NCBI GenBank assembly: GCA_023402175.1
Contig: JAEXCN010000326.1
Coordinates: forward strand, 1 to 13,740
Direction of reading: 5' to 3'
Length of the DNA stretch: 13,740 bases
Origin: Pseudomonadota bacterium
GTDB taxonomy: Bacteria > Myxococcota_A > Polyangia > Polyangiales > Polyangiaceae
A program made the position numbers and the translations under genes. The notes under the pieces are model-generated. The model worked only from the letters and a program-made list of their open reading frames with translations, was not told the DNA's origin and did not search any database. How positions within the stretch are numbered: the stretch's first letter is position 1; each line of letters starts with the position of its first letter. Positions 1 through 7,356 of the stretch are shown here, piece after piece.

Positions 1-1569
1 GAACACGTACTTGTCGAGATACTGCTCCGCCGGAATGACATTGACAAACTCCGGATCTCCCGGAAAATCGCGAACTGTCAACTCCGGAATGGACTCGCAG
101 CCGGTCATGTAACCAGCCAGGTAGAAAGGATGTTCAGCGTCCTGACTCTTCACGACGAAGGGTGTGTTGGACCAGAACATCGCATCCTGCCCTTGGGACA
201 ACCTCTCTGGCGCGCCTGCAGGCGGAGCAGGGTCGTACTTGAGCACGGTGCCGTCGGCCGCCCCGACGATGCGCCATGGGACGAGCTCCTCCGTGACATT
301 CGACATCCCCGGATCGTAAACCGCGAGGCGGTTGGGATATCGGACGCCCGCATATTCCATTCCCCATGCACGAATCGGAGGAATCTGCTGCTGAGCGCTA
401 TCGCACGCCCCCTTGTACTCGGGGATATTGAGACATTCAGCCCCGCCGAACACGGCGATCGGCTTGTCGGCCTCGATCGGGGTCCCCGTAAGCTCCTTCG
501 GTTGTATGACGTGCAGGAGCTCGCCCTTCGAGAGCGTAACCTCCGTGCGATCCTGCAGCACGGACGACGCGACTCCAGGGGGGAGGTTCAGTTCGGTCCC
601 GATCCGGACATGAGTGTCGTCATCCGAAGCCAAGATCTGAAGCGCGGCCCGTGTCGTGCCGATTCTCACCCTTTCCGGACCGGGCCAGGCATCGATGACG
701 AGATAATTATTCCCCCACGCCGGAGTCGGAATGAGGAGCGTGGCAGTAGGAACGTAACTCTTGGCCCCACCGTAAGGGAACATGGAGTACGCGCTGACCG
801 GGCGATCCGTCGTCAATTGGAACGCCTTCGTCTTGTCCGAGCGCATGGGCAAGGACATCGCCTTGCGCCCGGGCGCGCGCGGACATCCAACGAAGGACAC
901 TGCATCGCTCTGGTTCATATCGTGAGAGAGGAAGATGACGGCGATCTCGCCTGGGGGAAGCGGTCCGTTCAACGGCTCGTACTCGAGCTCACCACCATTC
1001 GCGCGAGGCAAGTACGTGGCCTCCGAGAAGTCGATGGCCTCGTCCCCATAGCTGACGTGAAGCTGAACGGGGCTATTCCACGAGTTGGCCACAAACATGG
1101 CGAAGCAACCGCCTCGGCTCTCCTCGAATCGCTCACCGGCCGGCGGCGTCGTCCAGAAGGAACAACCGATCGTGCCCGAGTTCTGCTCCGCGCTCTCGCA
1201 AGCGGGAACGCATTTTCCGTTCGCACACCCTTGGTCGGATGGGCACTCCATCACGACGGCCCCCGTACAGTCGTCCACGAGGGAGTGCAGATCTCGCGAG
1301 CAGCGACGCAGGTCGCTGCTACAGGAGGAGGAGGGTGACGCATCCGATGCGAAGTCCACGGCGACTCCACCGGCGTCGACCTCGTCGGCCTCGAAGTTGC
1401 GTGAACGCGCGCTGCATGCGCTCGAGCTCCCGAAGAACCCGAGCGCCCCTGCGAGGACGAAGATCGGCCAGAGGTGAGCGCGTCCCTTCACCGAATGACC
1501 CCGAAATCCGGACGAGAGCCGCCGGACAGCCCGAAGGGCAGATTGAAAAGCTGACCGTGACGACATCAT
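1..1569 (-). CDS. IgGFc-binding-like surface lipoprotein, 3' end cut off by the window edge
   Basis: The reading frame stays open from the ATG at 1569 to base 1, giving 523 residues without a stop. After a hydrophobic segment (residues 34-50) ending in Ser-Ala-Cys52, a Cys-rich stretch (83-136, with GCANGKCVPAC at 114-124) leads into a domain like the IgGFc-binding N-terminal family. Recognisable blocks are VPTATLLIPTPAWGNNYL (273-290), LQILASDDDTHVRI (310-323), LSKGELLHVIQ (346-356), IEADKPIAVFGGAECLNIP (365-383) and IPPIRAWGMEY (396-406). The family is named after mucin-like FCGBP; bacterial members are secreted or surface proteins of unproven ligand, so adhesion is inference. An AGCGAGGGA ribosome site precedes the ATG pair at 1569/1566. 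A GTG at 1491 would give a shorter, more typical signal peptide and is a real alternative. It is the last visible gene of the operon, 42 bases after the RCC1 gene. Family call fairly sure; start less so. Confidence 0.85.
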   Translation of the reverse strand, partial: MMSSRSAFQSALRAVRRLSSGFRGHSVKGRAHLWPIFVLAGALGFFGSSSACSARSRNFEADEVDAGGVAVDFASDASPSSSCSSDLRRCSRDLHSLVDDCTGAVVMECPSDQGCANGKCVPACESAEQNSGTIGCSFWTTPPAGERFEESRGGCFAMFVANSWNSPVQLHVSYGDEAIDFSEATYLPRANGGELEYEPLNGPLPPGEIAVIFLSHDMNQSDAVSFVGCPRAPGRKAMSLPMRSDKTKAFQLTTDRPVSAYSMFPYGGAKSYVPTATLLIPTPAWGNNYLVIDAWPGPERVRIGTTRAALQILASDDDTHVRIGTELNLPPGVASSVLQDRTEVTLSKGELLHVIQPKELTGTPIEADKPIAVFGGAECLNIPEYKGACDSAQQQIPPIRAWGMEYAGVRYPNRLAVYDPGMSNVTEELVPWRIVGAADGTVLKYDPAPPAGAPERLSQGQDAMFWSNTPFVVKSQDAEHPFYLAGYMTGCESIPELTVRDFPGDPEFVNVIPAEQYLDKYVF

Positions 1570-1611
1570 GGTCCCTCGCTGCGGGTGAACACCCAAAATC
1601 GCTCTCTCACG

Positions 1612-3042
1612 TCAAAAGACGACAGGCTGTGGAACGTAGTGTGGCTGATCGTCCGCGCCACCGAGTCCGAGCTGCCCATCGACGTTGCTGCCCCAGCACA
1701 GGACCGAGCCCTCTCGGAGCAGGGCACAGGTCGCCGTGTCCATCGCGGCCACCTGGACGACCTCGCCCCGCGACAGAGCGTTCACCTGGACCGGGTAGAA
1801 CTGGCGCAGCGCGGTACCGTCGCCGAGCTGTCCCTTGCTGTTGTCGCCCCAACAGTAGACGTTCCGGTCGATCGTACGCGCGCAGGTCGTCGCGTTGCTC
1901 GTCGCGATGTCCACGATGCGCGGTGACGTCGACAGCGGGACCAAGAACGGAACCGTTTCGTCCTGGCTCGTCCCGTTACCGAGCGCGCCGACCTCGCTCC
2001 GGCCCCAGCAATACGCGCTGCCGGCGCTCACCGCACACGCGAAGGTATCCCCGGCGGATATCCGTCGAACATCATACAAGCGAGGAATAGGCAGAGGTCG
2101 TCCGTCGGCGTCGAAGGACGACGAACGCCCCAGTGCATCGAGCGCCGTGCTGGTGACGTTGTCGCTCCTGCTCAAAAGGGCGCCGCCCCAGGACAAGAGC
2201 TCGCCGTTGTCACGGATTGCAAAGCCATTCCGGAGTGTGCCGGCAGCAACGAGCACGCGTCGAAAGTCGAGGCCCGTCTCACCAGCCACGCCGTGCTTTT
2301 GCTGAAGCTCACCCCGCCCGAGCTGGAGTGCGTTGTTCCAGCCCCAGCAATACATTCTCCCTCCGCCTGCCTCGACGCCGGAGTCAGCGAACGACGGCTC
2401 TCCCGCGGACACATCGTCGGGCGGCGAAATTGCGCAGGCGAACGATCCGCCGAGGTCGACGCGGCGCACCGGGACGAGTCCTTGAACGGCAGATGGTATC
2501 GGGTGTGGATTCGCATCGACGGCTGGCCGGTCGGCGCTCAGTCCAAGCTCGCCATGTCGATTGCCGCCCCAACACATCACCGTCCCGTCCTCGCGACGCG
2601 CGCAGCTCGTCCCCGTCCGTTCGCGCCCCGTCGCGCTGATCTGCGTGACCTTGTCGAGCCCGACGACGGGGAGCGGCCTGCCGCTGCTGGAGAGAGCGCC
2701 GCCGGCGTCGTCGAGAGATTCGCGACCGAGCTGCCCGTCCGTATTGGCTCCCCAACAGCGCACCGTTTGGTCGGACAGAAGCGCGCATATGTGGGCTCCG
2801 CCGCGAGCCGCAAGTGCGGTGACACACGGAGTCACTCCACATTCGACGGGATCGAGCGCATCGAGGTCGACGCCGCCGTCGACCGGTGCAGCGTCCCCTC
2901 CATCGAATACATCGGAGGTTGGGTCGACGCTCGCGTCCGGCGTCAAGGTGGACCCGATGACATGGTCCGCCGAGCAGGCTCCGACGGACAATGAAACGAA
3001 CGACACGGCGCCTGCGGCGGACCAGTAATGGATACGTCGCAT
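1612..3042 (-). CDS. RCC1-repeat seven-blade beta-propeller lipoprotein
   Basis: This 476-residue protein has a lipoprotein signal peptide (hydrophobic 10-21, LSVGAC with Cys23) and an Asp/Gly/Ala-rich linker to about residue 65. Seven RCC1/BLIP-II-type repeats follow, with 'CWGxNxxGxLG' signatures at residues 96, 157, 232, 284 (degenerate, SWGG), 345, 397 and 449, which fits a seven-blade propeller. Six blades carry a Cys about 10 residues before the CWG Cys (86/96, 147/157, 336/345, 387/397, 439/449, and 203/232 with an insert); blade 4 has neither. The family usually mediates protein-protein contacts; here an extracytoplasmic, membrane-anchored role is inferred and the partner is unknown. 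I chose the ATG at 3042 over an in-frame ATG at 3096 because it has GGAG upstream, gives a clean signal peptide and sits 5 bases after the previous stop. Cotranscription with both neighbours is likely. Confidence 0.9.
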   Translation of the reverse strand: MRRIHYWSAAGAVSFVSLSVGACSADHVIGSTLTPDASVDPTSDVFDGGDAAPVDGGVDLDALDPVECGVTPCVTALAARGGAHICALLSDQTVRCWGANTDGQLGRESLDDAGGALSSSGRPLPVVGLDKVTQISATGRERTGTSCARREDGTVMCWGGNRHGELGLSADRPAVDANPHPIPSAVQGLVPVRRVDLGGSFACAISPPDDVSAGEPSFADSGVEAGGGRMYCWGWNNALQLGRGELQQKHGVAGETGLDFRRVLVAAGTLRNGFAIRDNGELLSWGGALLSRSDNVTSTALDALGRSSSFDADGRPLPIPRLYDVRRISAGDTFACAVSAGSAYCWGRSEVGALGNGTSQDETVPFLVPLSTSPRIVDIATSNATTCARTIDRNVYCWGDNSKGQLGDGTALRQFYPVQVNALSRGEVVQVAAMDTATCALLREGSVLCWGSNVDGQLGLGGADDQPHYVPQPVVF

Positions 3043-3047
3043 GAAAG

Positions 3048-4208
3048 TCACTCCGAACGTTTGCGGTGGAGAGCCACGTTGTCCCCGACGACCCAAACAT
3101 CGTCGGCACTTCCGGAGATTCCCCTCAGCCGGCTATCGATAAAGGCGCCATTGTTCAATGACGTCCGCGAGAGCTGCATGCCGGTCCCATCCCAGTGGTA
3201 GATCCGTCCATGTCTGCCGGCGATCCAGAGATCGCTCGCGCTCGAGGCCCAGAACTTCATGGGTTGGGCGAAGAACGCTTGATCGATGGGGTAGGAAGCC
3301 CAGACCGGAACCCCTGCGTCGCCCGCCGTCCGATGAAACAACGCGCGCTCCGAGGAGAGCCAAAGGTCCGATTCACCTGCGATCCAGAGTGAGTTCACCC
3401 CGTCATCTTGATTCGATGCAGGCGGCGCTATTGGCGACTTCCATCCAGTGCCGTCGTTGACGCGAATGAGCGACCCATAGGGACTCAAGCTCAGCCCCGC
3501 CAGCCAGACGCGATTGTCGACACATCGCATCGTCCTCGCCTGGGCGAACGTCATCGCGCTCGATGTCCATGTTGGCTTGCCGTCGTCGTCTGTGGCGCCG
3601 TCCCAATGAAACACTGTACTCGTCGTGCCAACCGACGAGGCCACCCAGACGTTGCGCGAGGCAGGACTCTGAGCCGTCCCCTCGCAGACGGAAATGAGGT
3701 CGGCCGTCGTTCCGATGGGTACGACTTCCCAGGTAGAAGGGGCGGTCCCTGGGGCATGATAGAGGAGCGTGCCGTTCTTGCCCGCGATCCACAGACCTCC
3801 CCCTTGCGTCCCCCAAAGCTGGGTAAGCGTGACCCCCGCATCGAAGGCGACGGACCATTCACTTTTGTCCCAGTGCAGGACGAGTCCTTCCTCGGCAATC
3901 GTCCAGACATCACCGCCGCCGTGGTCCCAGACGTCGGCGAGGCTCAGAGCACCGCCGTCGCTTCCTCGTGGGACGGTCGTTCGACACCAACCGCCTTGGG
4001 TGCACTCCGAAGACGCATCGTCCGGCGTGGAGGCATCGATGACGTCGGAGCTCGGGCCAGCGTCCAGAGGGAGCTCAGCCTCCGGCGGAGGCGGATTGAT
4101 GGAAGGACCAGCGTCGGCGTCTGGCGCCTCGGCCTCCGACGATGCGCACGCCGTGAGTCGAACGGCGTTCACGGCGAACAGAGCAACGACAAGGACGTGC
4201 TTCGTCAT
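3048..4208 (-). CDS. Propeller-type 'DVW' repeat lipoprotein (paralogue 1)
   Basis: A 386-residue protein with a lipoprotein signal peptide (LTAC, Cys21), a Pro/Asp-rich linker, a Cys69-x5-Cys75 element (GGWC) and then about seven repeats of the form 'LWGxxxxDVWxVGxxGxxLHWDG' (around residues 94, 132, 175, 229, 275, 320 and 364). Clear copies are LVLHWDKSEW, DLWIAGRHGRIYHWDG and DDVWVVGDNVALHRKR. Myxobacterial proteins of this type are usually annotated as BNR/Asp-box or galactose-oxidase-like, with no known activity; a seven-blade propeller on the cell surface is inferred. The ATG at 4208 overlaps the upstream stop as ATGA and has GGAGAGG before it; a much longer in-frame start at 4463 would run through the upstream gene and is rejected. 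It resembles the next gene upstream throughout, so the two are probably a tandem duplication. Confidence 0.87.
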   Translation of the reverse strand: MTKHVLVVALFAVNAVRLTACASSEAEAPDADAGPSINPPPPEAELPLDAGPSSDVIDASTPDDASSECTQGGWCRTTVPRGSDGGALSLADVWDHGGGDVWTIAEEGLVLHWDKSEWSVAFDAGVTLTQLWGTQGGGLWIAGKNGTLLYHAPGTAPSTWEVVPIGTTADLISVCEGTAQSPASRNVWVASSVGTTSTVFHWDGATDDDGKPTWTSSAMTFAQARTMRCVDNRVWLAGLSLSPYGSLIRVNDGTGWKSPIAPPASNQDDGVNSLWIAGESDLWLSSERALFHRTAGDAGVPVWASYPIDQAFFAQPMKFWASSASDLWIAGRHGRIYHWDGTGMQLSRTSLNNGAFIDSRLRGISGSADDVWVVGDNVALHRKRSE

Positions 4209-5359
4209 CGGGACCTCTCCGAAGGACGGCGCCGGTTGAGAAGGACGTTGTCGCCAACGATCCATACGTTGTCGGGTGCAGTTCCCCAGACGTCGAACAG
4301 CCTCGTCTCGGGAGAAATGACGGATGGAATGCTCGAGCGCGACCAGTTTTCTCCATCGCCGTGGAGAACCGTATTTCCTTCCCCAACCACCCACATGTCG
4401 TCTGGGCGGCTGCCCCAGATCGCGTTCAAGGGTCTTGTTGCGTTCGACTCGGAGACCAACCAACGCAGCTCACCGTCGCCGTCGTAGGTCCAATGACGAA
4501 TCGTGCCAGAGTCCCCAACAACCCAAACGTCGTCGTGCGTCGTGCCCCACAAACCTCTCAAGTTTGCGCGCGTACCAGTATCAAGGATTGTCCAGTCGAC
4601 AATACCGCTCCTATACCCTTTCGAGTTCGCCACCTTTCCATTCTGACCCGCGGCCCAGATGTCGGTGGCCGCGGTCCCGAAGACGGGGCCGTGATAGTCC
4701 AGGTATTGGAGAACAGGCTGCCAACGCGCTTTGCCGTCGTCCCATCCGTTCATATGCCACACGCTCCCGCCAGGAACCTCGAGGGTGCCGACGTAAATAT
4801 CGGTCGCGCTGGCACCCCAGACGCTCACGATGGGCGTCGTCTGCTGCTGGAACTCGCTCAGCCAATAGGCGTCGTCTGTCGTAAAGGAGACTGTCGCCCA
4901 GGAGGCCTGGCCATCGACCCAGCCCGAACTATGCAGAATGCCGTTGAGGGTGCTGAAGGCCCATACGTCCCCCGGACCGCTACCCCAGACTCTTCGGATC
5001 GCGTAGTCGACGCCGCTCTTCGATCGCTGCCAAGCCGATCCGTCCCAGTGGAGGATGGCTCCCCGCGATCCCACGGCCCAGACATCGCGTTCGCTGCTCC
5101 CCCACAGGCTCGCCAACGTCACGTCGCCGTCCAGAGGATAGTCGACGATGCACCAGCCGTCGTCGCTGCAGGTACCATCGCCATCCGGTCGCGCGTCGGA
5201 GGCGTCCACCGCCGCAATGGCGGGAATCTCCGAGGCGTCTCCCGTTGCGTTCCCGTGCTGCTCGCTGGAAGGTGCCCCCGAGCTGGCGGCGCACCCCCAC
5301 ACCAAGCCCCCGATGATCCCGCTCGGGATCACCATGAGGCGGAGAGGACGGACGCTCAT
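4205..5359 (-). CDS. Propeller-type 'DVW' repeat lipoprotein (paralogue 2)
   Basis: A 384-residue protein with a hydrophobic signal segment ending LVWGC (Cys23), an Asp/Ala-rich linker and Cys64-x5-Cys70 (DGWC). Seven repeats begin near residues 86, 125, 181, 227, 271, 315 and 358, for example SLWGSSERDVWAVG with ILHWDGSAW, and GLWGTTHDDVWVVGDSG. The last copy, DNVWIVGDNVLLNRRR, nearly matches the end of the following gene, supporting gene duplication. No enzymatic residues stand out; the repeats predict a beta-propeller exposed outside the cytoplasm. The ATG at 5359 has GGAGGAG upstream and overlaps the previous stop as ATGA (5356-5359), so it is probably translationally coupled to the cysteine-rich gene. 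An in-frame ATG at 5443 lacks a signal peptide at its N-terminus and is rejected. Function beyond a surface lipoprotein is not known. Confidence 0.87.
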   Translation of the reverse strand: MSVRPLRLMVIPSGIIGGLVWGCAASSGAPSSEQHGNATGDASEIPAIAAVDASDARPDGDGTCSDDGWCIVDYPLDGDVTLASLWGSSERDVWAVGSRGAILHWDGSAWQRSKSGVDYAIRRVWGSGPGDVWAFSTLNGILHSSGWVDGQASWATVSFTTDDAYWLSEFQQQTTPIVSVWGASATDIYVGTLEVPGGSVWHMNGWDDGKARWQPVLQYLDYHGPVFGTAATDIWAAGQNGKVANSKGYRSGIVDWTILDTGTRANLRGLWGTTHDDVWVVGDSGTIRHWTYDGDGELRWLVSESNATRPLNAIWGSRPDDMWVVGEGNTVLHGDGENWSRSSIPSVISPETRLFDVWGTAPDNVWIVGDNVLLNRRRPSERSR

Positions 5360-6540
5360 TGCGGAGCTCCTCCCGAAGAGCACGGCTTCGTCGCGCAAAC
5401 ACCGTTCGCGCAGGCCTGATTCGAGAGACACGAATGCCCGCATGATCCGCAGTTTCGCGGATCCGAGCGAACGTCGATCTCACATCCGTCGAGCACGTCA
5501 CCGTTGCAGTTGGCCCAGCCCTCGTCGCAGGCATATCCACATTGGCCACCCCGGCACGTACGATGCCCCCTGGGCGGCTTTTTGCCGGGCATCACGGTGT
5601 CCATGCCAGGGCACACGTGATTGCACGAACCGCATTGATTTGGATTGCTGTCATAGTCGTTGCCACCGCACGAGCACGGGTCCTGGCACACGCAGGCCCC
5701 ATTCAGGCACATCTCGCCCGCGCCACACACGACATTGCATGCCCCGCAATTCAGGGGATCGTTCCGAAGATCAACCTCGCATCCGTCGTCGAGAACTTGG
5801 TTGCAATTCGCATAATTCTGCTGGCATTTCAGTACGTTGCACCTGCCAGCAACACACGTATATACCATATACGGGTACCGGACCGTATTGGGCGGCAGCG
5901 GTTCTCTCACCCCGCAGTCGTACCCACACTCGCCGCAGTTCCGGTTGTCCTTATTGATGTCCGTGCAAGTGTCGCCGCACATCACAAATGGAGCATTGCA
6001 GGTTTTCGTGACACAGCCGAGGATAGCTTGCGGCGTAACCTGGCATTCGTAGCCCGAAGGACACACTTCGCCACAGAATCGACAATTTGAATTCGAGCCC
6101 AATGCCGTCTCGCAACCGTCTTCCACATATCCGTTGCAATCGGCGTATCTGAGGTTCGTGCACGTCATCTCGCAGCGCCCGCTGAGACAACTCCAGCTTG
6201 CGCCGTTGAGCTCGCCGGTCATCCAGGTACCGGCAGGGCACGCGTTCCCGCACGAGCCGCAGTTGAGCGGATCATCGTCGAGTCGCGTTTCGCAGAGATG
6301 CTTCGAGCTCGGACACGTGGTGTACGGCGGGGCGCATTCATCGCTCGTACACATCAACGCTTCGGCGGCAGCGGGTGCGCTGTCCGCGCTTGCGTCCGTC
6401 GCTTCTTGGAAGCGGGGGGCCGCGCCTCCGTCCGATTCGTCGGAATATGTCCCGAGCGAGGCGCGGGGAGAGCCGCACGCGCTATACGCGAGAATAGATA
6501 GGACTGATACGACAAGGGTCGAACCAGGTCGTCGATTCAT
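5356..6540 (-). CDS. Cysteine-rich module lipoprotein (NCGxC / DGCE repeats)
   Basis: A 394-residue protein with a lipoprotein signal peptide (ILAYSAC, Cys22), a Ser/Ala/Asp linker to about residue 62 and then a cysteine-dense body. Six modules contain an NCGxC-like core: CGSCGNAC (94-101), CRFCGEVC (153-160), CGECGYDC (202-209), CGACNVVC (265-272), CGSCNHVC (303-310) and CGSCGHSC (364-371). Three carry a preceding YADCN/YANCN/WANCN plus DGCE element (near 132, 243 and 342). Such repeats are common in myxobacterial secreted proteins, often with misleading automatic names; many disulfides and a rigid extended shape are inferred. GAGGAAG lies upstream of the ATG at 6540. It starts 60 bases after the membrane protein gene and its stop overlaps the next start. 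Its codons are visibly less GC-rich than those of the right-hand genes. No partner or ligand can be named. Confidence 0.87.
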   Translation of the reverse strand: MNRRPGSTLVVSVLSILAYSACGSPRASLGTYSDESDGGAAPRFQEATDASADSAPAAAEALMCTSDECAPPYTTCPSSKHLCETRLDDDPLNCGSCGNACPAGTWMTGELNGASWSCLSGRCEMTCTNLRYADCNGYVEDGCETALGSNSNCRFCGEVCPSGYECQVTPQAILGCVTKTCNAPFVMCGDTCTDINKDNRNCGECGYDCGVREPLPPNTVRYPYMVYTCVAGRCNVLKCQQNYANCNQVLDDGCEVDLRNDPLNCGACNVVCGAGEMCLNGACVCQDPCSCGGNDYDSNPNQCGSCNHVCPGMDTVMPGKKPPRGHRTCRGGQCGYACDEGWANCNGDVLDGCEIDVRSDPRNCGSCGHSCLSNQACANGVCATKPCSSGGAPQ

Positions 6541-6600
6541 GTTGAACTTCCTCGTCCATGAAGTCCGGCGAGACGATGCGGATGCGTGATGCGGGCCGAG

Positions 6601-7356
6601 CTACAGGTCGTCGGCGCCAGCACCTACCCGCTTGGCGAATGGACTATCCGGATATGCTTGAATGAAGCGCTGCGCGCGCCGGCGCGCCTCTTCGAATCGA
6701 TGGAGTCGTTTGAGCGAGTCGATGGCGATGGCCTCGCGCTCTTGATAGAGGACGCCTGAATGGAATCGGCGGTGTCCGGCTTCCGCAGCGGAGAGCGCCC
6801 GTGCGGGATCGTTTTCGGACAGGGTCCTCACTTCTGCGAGCTGGGCGATCTCGTCCTCGAGCGTGATCGAGCCGCCACCCTTCGGTTGAACCGGACGTTG
6901 CCGAACGGAAGGGAGATCGTCGACCGAACGCGTATCGAGCGCCCGCTCCTGCGGAGCGATTTCCGGTGACGTCTTTTCGTCCTGGCTCGGGACGGACGCC
7001 GGCGCAGCCACCTCCGGCGGCGCGGCCACCTCCGGCGGCACAGCCGGCTCAGGCGGCGCACCCGGAGCAGCCACAGGGGGCGGCTGGTCTGCGCGTTCGC
7101 TCGGTCCACCGTTCGATACGGTCGAGACCAGGCCGAACAAGGCGCAGGCGAGGACGGGGATTGCGATCCCGGACGCTAGCCAGCGGCGGCGAGTCGAAGG
7201 TCCAGGCGACGGCTCCTCTCGGACGGCGACAAGAAGGCGCGCCAGCTGCGGGCCGAAGCTGCCTCCGATTCGAGCATCCTGAGCTCGCCGTACGTGAGTG
7301 CGGATCCGATCTGAAACGGTCGGATCATCGACGATGCGAGAAGGTCGCGACATCAC
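6601..7356 (-). CDS. Single-pass membrane protein with proline-rich linker and TPR-like domain; candidate sigma-factor partner
   Basis: A 251-residue protein. Residues 1-58 are polar and cytoplasmic-looking, 60-80 form one transmembrane helix (LASGIAIPVLACALFGLVSTV), 91-125 are a Pro/Ala linker with PPEVAA repeats, and 165-247 form a helical region (DPARALSAAEAGHRRF, EREAIAIDSLKRL, EEARRRAQRFIQAYPDSPFAKR) like TPR-type domains in myxobacterial proteins encoded beside sigma factors. It has no HxxxCxxC zinc-binding motif, so it is not a classical ZAS anti-sigma. The gene starts inside the sigma stop codon (GTG at 7356 or ATG at 7353, GAGGGCAGA upstream), so the two are coupled. A role in holding or sensing for the sigma factor is inferred from position alone. 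Other possibilities are a periplasmic scaffold or a TPR assembly factor for the lipoproteins downstream. Confidence 0.82.
   Translation of the reverse strand: MMSRPSRIVDDPTVSDRIRTHVRRAQDARIGGSFGPQLARLLVAVREEPSPGPSTRRRWLASGIAIPVLACALFGLVSTVSNGGPSERADQPPPVAAPGAPPEPAVPPEVAAPPEVAAPASVPSQDEKTSPEIAPQERALDTRSVDDLPSVRQRPVQPKGGGSITLEDEIAQLAEVRTLSENDPARALSAAEAGHRRFHSGVLYQEREAIAIDSLKRLHRFEEARRRAQRFIQAYPDSPFAKRVGAGADDL

Noticed and set aside
130..1338. Open plus-strand frame of 402 codons
   Set aside because: It lies opposite the IgGFc-binding-like gene, is Arg-rich and has no recognisable domain; the minus-strand reading has conserved blocks, so this is a shadow frame.
3408..5419. Long plus-strand frames opposite the propeller genes
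   Set aside because: Arg/Pro/Ser-rich shadows of the repeat proteins, with no plausible start context or family.
7007..7042. 18-base tandem repeat (two copies)
   Set aside because: It encodes the PPEVAA repeat of the proline-rich linker; ordinary low-complexity coding sequence, not a mobile or regulatory repeat.
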